Shown one piece after another: positions 1 to 12,909 of a DNA stretch of 64,000 nucleotides (position 1 is its first letter; each line of letters starts with the position of its first letter). Made by a program: the position numbers and the translations under genes. Source of the stretch: Schistosoma mansoni. Lineage: Eukaryota > Platyhelminthes > Trematoda > Strigeidida > Schistosomatidae. The notes below the pieces were generated by a model. It was not told the origin of the DNA, made no database searches, and was given only the letters and a program-made list of their open reading frames with translations. Location: assembly GCF_000237925.1 (NCBI RefSeq), contig NC_031495.1, positions 29,518,679 through 29,582,678 on the forward strand, given 5' to 3'.

Positions 1-2
1 CT

Positions 3-149
3 GAATTAAAGCAACTAATTATAGCTCGTGAGAAAGTGACCAAAAGGTTACTAACAGTAACAGAAGAACTCGAAAAACTACGTCGCATTTTAACAAAGAC
101 AGTGTGGGAACTCAACGACCTTACTGACTTAAATGTTCAAAAATTTTGA
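3..149 (+). CDS. C-terminal exon of a coiled-coil protein (partial)
   Basis: An open frame of 48 codons runs from the window edge to a TGA at 147-149. It is rich in Glu, Lys and Leu with a heptad-like spacing (for example the segments REKVTKRLL and EELEKLRRIL), so it probably forms a coiled coil. The rest of the gene lies upstream of the window. I do not recognise the family. The frame is supported only by its openness and its non-random, charged-helical composition. It would be convergent with the minus-strand LRR1 gene, leaving about 470 bp between the two stop codons. Confidence 0.5.
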   Translation, partial: ELKQLIIAREKVTKRLLTVTEELEKLRRILTKTVWELNDLTDLNVQKF

Positions 150-616
150 TTACTATTTTGTCTGGTATTTGTATTTTGCTTGAGACATAGACATACAAAT
201 GCAGGTTATTAATTTTTTACTTTGCGCACATCTTTACTCTTATTAAATAGGACACTTGATTCATAGTGATACAAGTTTTTAGTTCGAAGTGCAAGCAATT
301 TTTCAGTTGTTTTACCAATGCACGAAATTCGAATATTCTATGAAGAACCCTGATGTTACGCTCTCTAAATCCAGTGAATTAGCTGCTAAATTCTTACTAC
401 GGTTTTGAGCATCTCCATCGCCTACCAATTTCATCCATTTGAGGAATCGCTCATTACCTTTAAGACTAACCGATTTTAGTAAAATCAAAATCTGAAATGA
501 CGAAAGTATATAGGTCCATCAGTACTAGTTATCGTTGTTAAACAAGTTTCTGGCGCTGCAGTGATCAAAAAGTAATTCAAACTTTACAACATGAAAAAAG
601 AACCATCATTCGGAAG
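150..616. other. Convergent 3' intergenic interval
   Basis: This AT-rich interval separates the stop codon of the plus-strand coiled-coil exon from the stop codon of minus-strand LRR1. It presumably holds both 3' UTRs. I see no repeat, RNA gene or clear AATAAA signal on either strand. Confidence 0.4.
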
Positions 617-3600
617 CTAATCTAAAGTGTATTTCCAAGTGTTGGAACTGAAAGTTGTTAGACATCTTTCGCTGCATAAATAGGCCAAAATGTTTGGGGG
701 GTTTTGTCGATCACAAGAAATGTTCATCCAGCTTTTATACGGCACAAGAATACGGTAAGGATTCACACCACATCTTAAACGGCAACATAAACAAGTTCTA
801 AATACTGCCATACGGATACGCAAATTCCAGGGTAAGATATTTTCGAGGCAGGGGTACCTGTAGAACAACCAAAAAGAGTTTGAAAAACACGGAATCACTA
901 CCTAAGCGTTATTGAGTCTAACAATGTAACTTTCATTTGAAGTGTATACCGTAAATTTACTGCGGATGAGATTTTCTTATAATCTGTGCATACAGTCGTT
1001 TTCTTGTCAACTAAACGCACACAAAAACAAACTTATTAGATACAGGATGGCTTATGTGCTAAATAAATAACCCACAAATTGGTCATATTAGTGAAGTTGG
1101 GTTTCTGAGTTGAGTGGTTTAACTGCAGAACTTTCATTGTCCCGAACTAAATCGTCGGTGCATACTCGGGAATGAAGCTGATCGTTAGGATTTCTCCACA
1201 AAGGATTAGTATTTTCTGTCAATACTGAATTTCTTTGTCAACATGTGTTGCTATGTTTCGCACTTCTTTCAACCACCATCGCCTTTAACCTAATTTCTAA
1301 CTTTGTAGTTGTGTATATTTGTAAACGTTGATTTTAATATTCATCAGTTACTGAATATCTAGCAAGTGTCAAATCGCAAGGAAACGATTATTAGTAACGG
1401 CTACTACCAGCAAATAATTATGAAATATCTTAACATGTTCTGATAATTTTTTAGCTTACGAAACTGGAATATGAAAAATACGTACAGAAACACATACCAA
1501 TTACTACGAAGGAAACTTGTTGACGCACAGCTGAGCAATGTCAAGGCAACACCACTTGGTTTAACAGCCAAATCAGAAGGTAGAAACGGATTATTGTACA
1601 CTACTAGCTGGTTTAGTTGACGAGAAGGTAATATAGATGGTAAAGAGTCCAATTTATTATCATTCAAAATAAGCACAGAGAGACGATCTAATTTGTGCAG
1701 GAAAGCAACTGGGACACCTCTCAGTTTGTTATCTGTCGTAAAAGTACAGGAAAATCGCACTATAGTATTATGACTTTAAAAATTTGCTGACAATTAAGTA
1801 AATAGAAAGATCTTCACTGAAGCAATGTTTGGTTTTTATTAATGTCTATGCTCCCACTGTTTGCACTGAACATTTCCTCAAAATAGAGGTCTCTTGTTGA
1901 GATACGCACTGAATCCTTGACTTTCCAGTTAACGCAAGATGCATTCACAGAGTTTTATTTATTTATTTGAACACATAAATATTGGTACAAGGGGAGGCAT
2001 TCGCAAATACTATAATCGTAATATTTGTGAGAACGAGATATGATGAAAAAAATTATTATAAGACACTCATTTACACTAGTGTTCCTCTAAAGTAGATTTA
2101 CACTCTAATTATAGGATATAATCATGGTTATTAGAAAGTTTCTTATTTGAGCCATCGAACATAAAGCAGAATTAAAAGGACCGTTGATAGAGAATCGTCT
2201 TTAGCTACTGTTATGAACTCAACTTTTTAAACATTTCACAGTGATGAGTAAGTATGTAAGAATATTTTCAAAACCTATAAGTGATGATTGTAAGGTTTAC
2301 TAGTCATTGTATTTAGTTGTACTTTGTAAGGAACGATACAAGGGCGCAACAAACATTCCAGTCTTCTTTTAACAATGTGCTTGAGCCAAATAATAGTCAT
2401 TTTTAAACAGTTTGTATGACAAGCCTTAACTTTGCAACCATATCACCCAATTATATTTCGATAATGCAATGAGAAGACGAAGGTTATCAGAATTACGTGA
2501 TATATCTGCGTAATTATATTTATTTCTTAAAATTACGTTGGTACTTAACTTCCTATTTACTAGATGTGTAGCCATTTGAATCTTAGTTCTACTCTGTTCA
2601 AACAATTAGATTAAGTTTCGAATTCTTATCAGATGCCAACTATTTTGTTTATCCTTATTATAAACCTTATTGACATTCAGCAATCTAAGAGTTAAATTAT
2701 GTCTTTAAAATTTAAATGAACCAGAAAGACCGTTTGGTCAATAACAGGATATTCCGAGTTCTGCACAGCCAGTAATCCAGCCCACAAAAAATGACTATTA
2801 TGAAAGGTCTATTTATGTACTATTTCAATAAACAATACATTTTACGATCAGATCTACGTGACTGTAAATTAAATAGTTCGCTGTTTAATTTTTGCTAACC
2901 ATATTTGGGAAATAATTGCTACAGAATGACAATCTCCACTAGGTTTAAGCGGACTACTAACATTAGTTTTGAGTGTGAATACATCTGCCATATTGAAAGC
3001 CTAAGAACATGTTTTAACTAATGCCATAGATACATCAGACGCTCAGGAACAAACTAACAAACAGTTTTTATCGACTTATGTTTACTAGACGGTTTTTACG
3101 ATCGTTTTATAACGTTCATATCAGTTTTACTTCTAAGGTTTTTGTTTCAAGTTTAAAATCACCAGCTTGAAGACGAACGGATTGAGGTTGATGCCCAACG
3201 GAACAATCATTTATATAATTTTATAATTATAGAAAGTATTATTTTTCAAAATGGTAAAGTGGTTGTGAAATTCTATAGGTTCATATACATTTTAACTTAA
3301 AAAATATCGATGAGAATTTATACGGCTTTGTAATAAGGAACGAAAACCGCCTACTTAAAAGGATCTATTATTATGACAAGAATATCAAAATTGGATTTCT
3401 GATGAAAAGAGACTGTTGTTCTAAGCTTATTTATCAGTTCCCTCGTTGATTTTTAGACAAGCATATGTTTGAAAACATGATATTGCTTGAAATAATATAC
3501 GCTTTTTACTTCCACTATTAACGTAAAATCTCATTACACAGACATGGTGAAAATACGAGGTTTTGAATGTGACAATAATTGGGGATCCAGATTACCCACT

Positions 3601-6600
3601 TCGTTTAAAACTGACAATACTGTAAAAATTATCAATCAATAGTGACAACAACTAACTAATCACCCATATTTTATTTGGTAGAATTTTACGTTCCCCCAAC
3701 AGGAAAAAAAGGTTTGAAAAAGAATACACCTCATCCAAATTATGTCTAATTGGGACATATTGCTACTTTGAAGTACCATTAGGTAAGACTCACGCATAAA
3801 TATAATTTAAGATAAAATAAACCAACTACCAATATGATAAATAAACTGAAGCTTACTCGAAAGGTTGACGTTCCTAAGGTTCGTAAGGACCCAAAAATCA
3901 TCTGGCAACCAAGTTAAATTGTTGCTGCTCAAATCAATAAGTTCCAGGGTTTTAGTCAGTGGTGAGCTTTCGGAAATTGATGGCCATCTTGTGATGTGGT
4001 TTTTACATAAACACAAATGAGCCATATTGAGGTTTTGTACTTCTTGAGGAATTTTTTCCAGTAAATTATCACTCAAGTCAAGGAAGCGCAGACTGTATAG
4101 TTTGAGAAGTCTTGTATCAAACTGACGCAACCTCAATCCTGCTGCAACTACTTCATGCAGAGATATACTGAAGCCTTGAGAAAAAGGATAGTCTTCTCGT
4201 TTTGTTATAACTAGCCGGCGATGACCTACTTTCCGAATCTAAATGTTTTATTGACCTGTAAAATGATATACTTCATTTGTAGCAGGCCTGTTGCTGAGGA
4301 TTCCAATGGGTATTTTGTTACCTGATTTTATAAGGTTTAAAATTTTTACCAGCTTCATCAAATCCGAGAGTTCAGCCTATGATAACAAAGTGGAAGAAAC
4401 TTCAGTAAGACTAGGGTTTACAAATGGGTGAGTTCGGAAGTCTGTATACAGGCTTCTGCAAACAAATTAGGATTGCGATAAACTGGTAAACTAATAGAAG
4501 ATGTATAAAAACTATTTTCATATGAACTACCCAGAACAAACTAAAAAACTAAGATATAGTAGCTTTTATCTAATTAAACACCTGTGAGATCTATACTAAC
4601 TTAGAATAAATATATTATTTTTGTCTTTTCAATCATTCTTTCATCTAGATACGTGATATTGAGTATATCTTTATGATAATAAAAAAGTATTTATGTACTT
4701 GTATCTTTCATGACTATAAATGTTTTATATTTAATAAATTGACTAGGACTGTTTGCCTTCTGCAACCCGCACCTTCTGCCTGTTTGTATTAATTGGTGTC
4801 TGAAATACAAGCGTCCGAAATTCCTTTCTTATTCGGCTTATAAGCAATAATATCGTTCGATAATACATATGTCAGGCAAATACGTCAGTCAGTCACAACG
4901 TAGAACTTCGTACATACGTAAATCAGTTCAAGTTGCCATATCACATTAACACAGAGATGCAGTTGTCGATTCAAATCCCATAGTGGTAGAAGTAGTAAGA
5001 GTATAAGCATTAATGTGAAAGATTAGGGTTTGAAGATGTTATTGAAGGAGTATAATACGGTGAAATAAATCTGGAAAGAGAAAAAAGATAGAGACATGAA
5101 GAATTCAGAAGACTAGAATTTGGTAGAACACAAAGAATGGATGCACCTTCGCCATTGCAAACGATTTTGAGCCATGTCATTCAAGGTCTCTAACCATCGA
5201 TTGCTATCATCTCGCGGACCCCAACCAGATAATCTACACCTACCAACATGGCACAGTCCACTTGTCAGTGACTTCATGGATTTGTGCCACACTTTGGGCT
5301 GGCCGCTTCTAGCTTTCTTCCAACCTACTCCTACACCATAAAACATCGCCCGTCGGTGGTTGGGCATACGTAACACGTGTCTCAGCCATCTCAACTGATG
5401 AAGTTTTACTACTTCGTCAATCGATTTGCTAACCTTATCTAGTACCCGTTTCCTAACAACTGCATTACTCACCCGGTGGTCCCAGGATATACGAGCAATG
5501 CTTCGAAGACACCTATGATCAAATACTAATAACCTACGAATATATTCTACTCTTACCGACCATGTTTCACAGCCATAAAGTAGGACAGAAGGAACTGCTG
5601 CGCAGTAAACCCGTCCTTTGGTTGCTAGACGGATACTTCGCCTGTACCATAAATGACGCAAGCTGGCAAAGCTAGACGAGCCTTCTTTATTCGCGCTGAG
5701 ATTTCGTCAAACACCAGACCATAAGGGCTGATGAAACTCTCAAGATAAGTGAAGCGGTCAACACGCTCAACTACTTCACCCCCTATCATTAGTCCAGTGC
5801 CGATGCAGCTCAATCCTGAAGTAACGTTTTGCACTTCGAGGGGGAGAATCCCATCCCGAACATGCCTGCATTATTGAGATAAGTTAACATATGGTTTATG
5901 GTACTTGTGAATATATCGGAAAACATGTGTATTTGCACATTATATAAACATACCTTTGTTAAGTAGGAATCCCAACAATGCTGAATATAATCAGATTAAT
6001 ATGGCTCAATCGAAAACCGTTTGATGTATAAAATTCTTAAATATTGACTGGGTATAACTGTACTAAATAAACATTATCTATCAAGACAATACTGAGGAAA
6101 ACACCTGATATCTAACCGACTTTGAAAATTCCCTTTTTACTACCTTTACTACCTTAAAGTGAAGTTTCTTTTCGAATTCGCCAAAACTATATACAAGAAA
6201 GTCAAACTGACTGAAATACAGTTAATGTTGTCTTCATGATTGGAAATAGACAGAAACATAAATGAACCAATTTTGATGGAAAAATGAATTTATCATCGGT
6301 CACAAGTGTACCATCACAAAGTAATAGCTAAATGCAATACAACTTATCGACAACATTGATGGTTTGACCTTGTGTCTGAATTAATGTTACAACTATCAAC
6401 ATACATGTTCTTCAAAACGGCCAGTGAACTCGCATACAATAAACAATCGTTTGCAGAGTGAAATACGGACAAAAAGAAACCAAACATCAAGAACATAGGT
6501 TATAGTATCTGTAGCAACCTTGCTTACAGAGAAACAAATATACCTGATGAATCATTATAAATTTAGGGGGGATTTTCAGACGGATCGTCAGGTTTCCTTC

Positions 6601-6863
6601 TTTAACATGCTTGGTGAATAGCCTTTCAATGTTTGCTGAGATCTGAAACAATGTCAACATTTAGTACAACTAGGAAATACTTTGAATTTCCGACACGTAT
6701 TTGAGGAAGATTCAGTGATGAAAATAATGGCATCTCCATTTTCATCGCAAAGTGATAAGACACTTTGCTTAGGTTTACATCTACTACGATGACAAGTCTC
6801 TAAATCCGAAACCAACACCTTTGAACATATTCTCATTACCGCCAACCGCAAAGTATCAGACAT
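617..6863 (-). CDS. LRR1: LRR1, leucine-rich repeat substrate receptor of CUL2 E3 ligase
   Basis: Six exons on the minus strand: 6681-6863, 6544-6642, 4272-4376, 3857-4238, 1498-1732 and 617-857. They join in frame (two introns are only 38 and 33 nt) to give 414 residues, the same length as I recall for human LRR1. Seen: an N-terminal domain with the segment ERLFTKHVKEG, several LRRs (LRFLDLSDNLLEKIP, ELIDLSSNNLTWLP, LSVLILNDNKLDSLP) and a C-terminal Cys cluster (CLCC, then YLCSERC) typical of the family. Known role: LRR1 is the CUL2-Elongin substrate receptor that ubiquitylates the MCM7-containing CMG helicase at replication termination. The start is uncertain: an in-frame reading continues eight codons upstream to a GTG after a TAG, so either the Met at 6863 or a further 5' exon supplies the start. 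The intron 4377-6543 carries an RTE remnant. Confidence 0.9.
1953..2010 (-). repeat. 3' end of dispersed repeat family (copy 1)
   Basis: Read on the minus strand this matches the 3' tail seen near 16600, 25430 and 56200: a segment CCTTGTACCAATATTTATG followed by a TTCAAATAAATAAATAAA-like tail. Only the last ~60 bp is recognisable here. It sits in the LRR1 intron 1733-3856, which otherwise shows nothing I can assign. Confidence 0.55.
4885..5880 (-). mobile_element. RTE-like non-LTR retrotransposon, 5'-truncated
   Basis: The minus strand encodes the C-terminal part of an RTE-type polymerase, including LLYGCETWSV, FDHRCLRSIARISWDHRVSN and LRWLRHVLRMP, interrupted by a frame break near 5650. The 3' UTR ends near 4885 with a sequence shared with the ends of the copies at 41675 and 19115 (around the segment TGACTGACTGA). 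The reverse transcriptase and endonuclease are missing, so this is a dead 5'-truncated insertion inside the LRR1 intron. Confidence 0.85.
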
Positions 6864-7171
6864 GTGATGTATGGAAACAATCTTCACATACTAAATCAGC
6901 TCCAACCGTGCCTAGCAGAAATAACGAGCTTTATTACTTTGAATCTGTGTTCTGATAGGAGAAAAGTATTCTTAATGATGGAAAGCCATGTTTCTCTTGT
7001 TTGTTTCTGGAACGACAAGTTCTTTATTATTTTAATATTCAGTAAGTATTTCTTTACACTTTAGCAGCTTAGAATACCATGTAAATATATATCTTTTACA
7101 ATGTATGTGTATTTCGTCCAGCATTTAAGGATGATTAACATTCGTATGCTAATGACATAAATACAGATGAG

Positions 7172-8068
7172 AAAGTATACACCATAAATTGATTCGAGAG
7201 TAAGTATCAAATGAAGTTACGCAATATTCAAGGGGCAAGGAAGGGTGAAAATAATTCACGGGTCGGATAGTTACTCAAGCGACACATATAAGGAAAAACG
7301 ACAAAATTAAAGTCGCAATAATAAAAGCTGAATAATAATCAAGAAAACTTATATAGGGTAATAATAATGACTGAATACAATTCAAAATTACGAAATACTA
7401 ATTCAAAAAATCAGTGATAATCACGGATGTGTTTAGGATAATCTTCCACTTTGAACCACATCAATGTGTATCAATAAATTTACTTGCTCATGTGGGGTAG
7501 TTTACATTGACCTCAAAAAGCGATCGCTTTCCAAACGCATCTCAGAACACTATCTGACAAGGCTTTTAAAACAATTACTAGTTATATACATGAGCATTTA
7601 ACCAACTGTGGATACATCGCTCCAAAAGAGTCTTCTTTCAAAGTAATCTACACATTCAAGTATTGGATAGAGGGGAAGTCGAATAAATATCTTATGTACT
7701 GCTGAGGCATTAGCAATCTACTAACTCAAGCCCGAACTTTGCGTGCGAAAACAATTCGTCCTACCTCTCATTCCTCCTTGGCCTTAATTCTGTTTTCTTC
7801 TTTATTTTTATTTGGTTATTATTGACTTTTGAAATCATTGTTTTGTAATTTTAAACTCTAATCAGTTATTATTACCTTATACAAGTTTTCCCGATTATTT
7901 TTCAGTTTATATGATTATGACCTTTATGTTTGTCGCTTTTCTTCATATCTGTCAATTGTACAATTGTCTGACCCGTAAATTATTTCTATCCTTATTATCC
8001 TTATCCCTTGATTATTGTGTACCCTCATTTGATACTTAGTCTTGAATCAATCTATGGTGTCATATATA
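7172..8068 (+). mobile_element. Penelope-like element remnant with GIY-YIG domain and inverted arms
   Basis: From about 7474 the plus strand encodes a GIY-YIG endonuclease start: CSCGVVYID, then a RSLSKRISEH segment, and after frame breaks the tail KPELCVRKQFVLP near 7725-7765. This pattern is characteristic of the C-terminal nuclease of Penelope-like retroelements. The presumed 3' UTR (about 7845-8068) is present a second time in inverted orientation at 7172-7400; I estimate roughly 75-80% identity by eye. The canonical YIG is YID here and the frame is broken, so the element is dead. The reverse transcriptase portion is absent. Confidence 0.75.
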
Positions 8069-8089
8069 TGTATATATATATATATATTA
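8062..8089. repeat. (TA)n microsatellite
   Basis: Alternating TA dinucleotides with one interruption, directly after the outer end of the Penelope-like arm. Confidence 0.8.
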
Positions 8090-8464
8090 TTGGGTATAGA
8101 TACACAAGCCGTTATAGGATTACCTTCGTCAGCCTAAGTGATGTAAAAGCTATAATCACAAAAAAAAACTGAGGATATGGTTACTTTATCAGCTGAAAAA
8201 CGGAATCTGCGTTCAAACAGAGTTTTAATTATATCAGTTTACGTGAAATATATACGTTTGATTTGCAGTTCAGTATTCTGAGAAAATCTTGATTGTGTTA
8301 AGATGTGACGAATAACTTGCGTTATATTCAATAACATTTTAATATATACCATCTCCATATATGTCAGACATTTAGTTCACAACATTTTTATAATGAATTG
8401 GATGTAAACATTTATTTAACTCTCTCCCTCCATATATATATATATGTCATGGAGCCCGCTCATA

Positions 8465-10385
8465 TATCTTACTTACTTACTTACGCCTGTTACCCCTCGT
8501 AAAGGAGTATAGGCCACCCACCAGCATTCTCCATCCAACTCTGTACTGGGCAATTCTCTCCAGTTATTCCCAGTTGTTATTCATCCTTTTCAATCTCCCT
8601 GCGTAATGTGTTCTTTGGCATTCCTCTTTTCCGCTTTCCTTCCGGATTCCAAGTTAGGGCTTGCCTCGTGATACAGTTTGGTGACGTCCCTAATGAATGT
8701 CCGATCCACTTCCAACGTCCTTTCCTAATTTCCTCTTCAGCTGGAAGTTGGTTTTTCCTTTCCCATAAAACACTGTTGCTGATAGTATCCAGTCAAGGAA
8801 TGTTGAGTATTTTGCGTACACAATTATATATAAATACTTGTAACTTCTTGACGATGGATGTAGTAGTTCTCCACGTTTCAGCTCCGTACAAGAGGACTGT
8901 CTGGACGTTCGTATTGAAGATTCTCACTTTGAAGTTAGTTGACAGTTGTTTTGAGTTCCATATGTTCTTCAATTGCAGAAATGCTGCCCTTGCTTTGCCA
9001 TTCCTCGCCTTTACATCTGCATCCGGTCCCCCTTGTTTATCAACGATGCTTCCCAGGTACGTGAATGTTTCCACCTCTTCCAGAGTTTCGCCATCAAATG
9101 TAATTTGGTTGGTGTTCTCCGTGTTGTATCTGAGAATCTTGCTTTTTCCCTTGTTTATGTTGAGGCCTATTGATGCAGAGGCTGCTGCTACATTTGCTGT
9201 CTTCGTTTGTATTTGTTCATGTGTATGAAATAGAAGGGCTATGTCACCTGTGAAGTCCAAATCGTCTAAGTGGTTCTGAGATGTCCATTGTATTCCGTGT
9301 TTCCCCTCAGACGTCGAAGTCTTCATAATCCAGTCAATCACCAGAAGAAAGAGAAAGGGGGAGAGTAATCGGCCTTGTCTGACTCCGGTCCTTACTGAAA
9401 ATGCATCTGTCAGCTGTCCTCCATGCACGACTCTGCACTGTAGTCCATCGTATGAGTTCTGGATAATGTTGACAATCTTCTGAGGAACTCTATAGTGTCG
9501 AAGAAGTTTCCATAATGTTCTCCTGTTCACACTGTCAAACGCCTTCTCATAGTCAATGAAGTTGACATGTAGTGATGAATTCTACTCAACTGATTGTTCA
9601 GCGATGATCCATAGTGTCGCAATCTGGTCTGTGCACGACCGATCCTTACGGAATCCAGCCTGTTGATCTCGAAGTCCAGTGTCTACTGCGTCTTTCATCC
9701 GATTCAGCAGCACTCTGTTGAAAACTTTTCCTGGTACTGATAACAAACTGATGCCTCTGTAATTCTCAAATTCGCTCAGATCTCTTTCCTTTGGTATCTT
9801 GATAAGGTATCCTTCTTTCCAGTCTGTTGGCACTTGTTCCTCTTCCCAAATCTTCTTGTATAGAAGGTGAAGTATATTTGCGGTTACTTCAATGTCTGAC
9901 TTCAGAGCTTCAGCTAGTATATTGTCAGGTCCTGCCGCTTTTCCACTTTTGATTTGTCTGATGGCCATCTTGACTTCTTCGGTCGTTGGTGGAGTGACAT
10001 CTATCGGAAGGTCATTGTGTGCTGCTTCGATGTCCGGTGGATTCAGTGGAGCTGGACTATTCAACAGTTCCTCGAAGTATTCTGCCCATCTTTTCCGCTG
10101 TTCTTGAATCTCTGTGGTAGTATTTCCTTCTTTGTCCTTGACTGGTCTCCCCGGTTTGCCATATCTCCCTGCCAATTTTTTCGTTGCATCATATAATTGT
10201 TTCATATTCCCTTCTCTTGCAGCTTTTTCCTCTGTCGTTGCTATTTTTTCTGGTTAGCGTTTTTTAGCGACTTAGTTTTTCTACGGGATGGGGTCGCTAA
10301 CCCCATGCCCAACCCTCCTCCTTTACCCAGGCTTGGGACCGGCAGTAACTCTAGAAGAGCTACAGGTGGAGTTGGTCATATATCT
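8465..10385 (-). mobile_element. SR2-like RTE retrotransposon, RT nearly open
   Basis: The minus strand encodes a reverse transcriptase from about 10205 to 8793 with typical blocks: AIRQIKSGKAAGPDN, NYRGISLLSVPGK, QQAGFRKDRSCTDQI, NFIDYEKAFDSV and GVRQG. A single TAG near 9582-9590 replaces an expected Trp, and the catalytic FADD box reads FTGD, so one catalytic Asp is Gly. The 3' UTR ends in a short TAAG tandem tail at 8468-8484, as RTE elements usually do. The 5' side (10205-10385) continues into a degenerate endonuclease/linker region. It resembles schistosome SR2 elements; the family name is from memory. Confidence 0.85.
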
Positions 10386-10570
10386 ACGTATCTAATAACA
10401 TGAATCTTAATGTTTGAATAGCAGCATTACAAATGGTGCTTAACAGGTACTAGTGTTTTGATTAGCAGCTTTGGGAACGAGTGAGAAATTACATGATCAC
10501 ATCGTCATTTATAGTAAATAGTGCTAGTAAACTCAGTTATAATAAATGTAGGCAGAAGATAAACGTAACA

Positions 10571-12700
10571 TCATGCAATATAAATGTGATCACAATGTGA
10601 TCGATTCTGGGCCATGTTACCCAGAGTCTCCAACCATTCGTTGCGATAGTCACGCGGACCATAACCAAGTAGTCTCCATCTTCCAACATAGCCTAGACCA
10701 AAAGTTAGTGACTTCAAGGACTGATGCCACGTCTTGGTGTGGCCGCCTCTCACTCTCTTCCAACCATTCTTTACACTAGTCAGCATCGCGCGTCTCCCTT
10801 GTTTCAGATTAGCTATAGCTTTCTGAACTTCAATTAGAGTCGGGAGACCTACTTTAATGTTCCGTTCAGGCTGTTTGGGAATGGTGGGTAGTTGTAGAGT
10901 AGGTGAAGGCCAGCTAAAATGTTCTCTAAAGTGTTCCGCTCACCGTTCTAAACATCTGGCCTGAGAGCAGAGATTGTCTCGCTTACACTTGACCTTTTAA
11001 TTCCAGTTTCTTTTATTAGTCTGAAGAGTTGCATACAGCCACTGCCTTTTCCATTTCTTTTGATTTCGTTGTCCACCACTGCTCACGGTCGTTCCTTAGA
11101 CTTCCCGTTAACCTAGATCTGATTTGTTTTTGCTCTACATCGTGTTCGGAGCCTGATGGGATGAGTTTACGAGAATTCATTAGTGAAATAGACTTAATGG
11201 AAATCCATTGGTTTTTTGGAACCCTTTGGTTTAAATCACTGACAGATGTTACTGCTGTTTCCACATCGGTTTGCATATCTTTCCGAGCAACATCTGGGCC
11301 AGTCTTGTTTACAGAACTGCATAAATGTGAACTCAGTTGTTCCTAGAACTTACTTTTGACTTTCTTGTCACTCAGTTCAATTCTAATGGGTCTTCTTAGT
11401 ATAGTTTTTCTGCGTCCGATGGGGCGTAAACAAATGCGTGCTCGTATTAAAGCGTGATCAGGGTCTAAACATGTATTCCAGTACGAGCGACAATCTTCTA
11501 TCGAGTCTCTCCAACGATGACTGATGACAATATGGTCTATTTGAGTCCATCGTTGGTTTGCTACAGGTGATCGCCATGTTAGACGATGTCTCTCCTTATG
11601 CTTAAAATTAGTGCTTGCTAAAAATAAACGATTGTCTGAGCATAGTTGCAACAGACGATCACCATTATCGGTTCGTTGAGCCGGAATACTAAAATACTCA
11701 CCTAAATGTCTTTCTGTTTGATTTAAGCTGCCTAATTGGGCATTAAAGTCACCCACTACGAGAACTAGGTCTGAGCGCTTAGCTTTTTGAAGAAGTTCGG
11801 AGAGATTTCTGTAAAAGTCATCTTTCACTTCATCCGGGTTACAGTCAGTGGGGGCGTAGACAGGAACGACGAAAAGGCAGTGACGTTTGTCCCTATCCTT
11901 CCGAGTTCTTACGGAGCCATTTAGCCGAACTGCACATAGGCGACTGTTAATGGGGACCCACTCTAATAGTGCTTGTTCTGCTCTTGTACTAAGTGCTATG
12001 CCTACACCTGCAAGTCCACGAGAACTAGCCAACGGGTCGCCAGATACACGGAGGGTGTATTTCGTTGGCTGTCCATTTTGGCGAGGTGTGGTCAAGTGAA
12101 TGACCACACTAGGATCCTGTATGCGTGTTTCGGAGACACAGCATACATCAATGGTACGAGATTCTAGGGTTTCAACGAAGGAGGCCTGTTGACCGATTTG
12201 ACTTAAAGTACGTACGTTGAAGGCTCCAATGTGTAGCTTGGAGAGAGGTTTAAGTAGCCCTGGCACAGTGTTTTGCGCACCATAACAGTTGGCCATGGTG
12301 ACACTTGAGGAGGAAGCAGAGAGGGGAAGTTTAGAGTTGAATGCCGAGGTGTGAGGAATAATAGGAATTGAAGACGGAGATCGATTATGAATACAGTGAT
12401 CTTGAGTGTCGTTATAGGTGTGAGGGCAGTTATCACTTCCCGGTTGCCCACACCGTGGAAGGGTTCTTCTAAAGGTACATGAATAGGAAACTGGGTTAGG
12501 GATGGTCTTAGTGACCTGAGAGCGTGACCGCAGTGCTCAAGGGACAACTGCTTGTGGCCGGTTACATACGACCTTTTTCAGAGTAACTTCGTGTTAGCTC
12601 CGTACTTGTTAGGATCTTACCGCCGGAGATGGATATCCGTGGGATAAAGCGGGGTGTGCATTTTCAGAGTCAACCTTTTCTAACCTGAATTCTCGTTTTG
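10571..12700 (-). mobile_element. RTE-like element, internal deletion derivative (EN kept, RT lost)
   Basis: The minus strand carries an apurinic-type endonuclease open from 12296 to 11343 with all expected signatures: FNVRTL, VSETRIQ, VYAPTD, GDFNAQ, TWRSP, QIDHIV and DPDHALI. A linker domain follows (11276-11016, with REQWWTTKSKEMEKAV). The sequence then jumps near 10800 straight to the C-terminal segment (AMLTSVKNGWKRVRGG, NEWLETLGNMAQNRS). The whole reverse transcriptase is absent. The 5' UTR runs to about 12700. Confidence 0.82.
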
Positions 12701-12909
12701 GGAAGGCAGCATCATTGTTATGCTAAACGTCTGATGGAAATGCCTCACTGCCCATACACCCCTGTACAGTCGGCAGTACGACTTCACTCTCGAATCTTGG
12801 GCTTGCTGCTTTTGGTCTTACCATTCTTCAACCGACCTGCCTGGCATAGTAGGACCTTGAGGAACGATTGTTCCAGCCAGTGTAACTCGACTGGTTCATC
12901 ACGATAGGC

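Noticed and set aside
8608-9228. 206-codon plus-strand frame
   Set aside because: Antisense shadow of the SR2-like reverse transcriptase.
12203-12547. 114-codon minus-strand frame overlapping the endonuclease
   Set aside because: It lies in the RTE 5' UTR in another frame and has no motif; chance frame.
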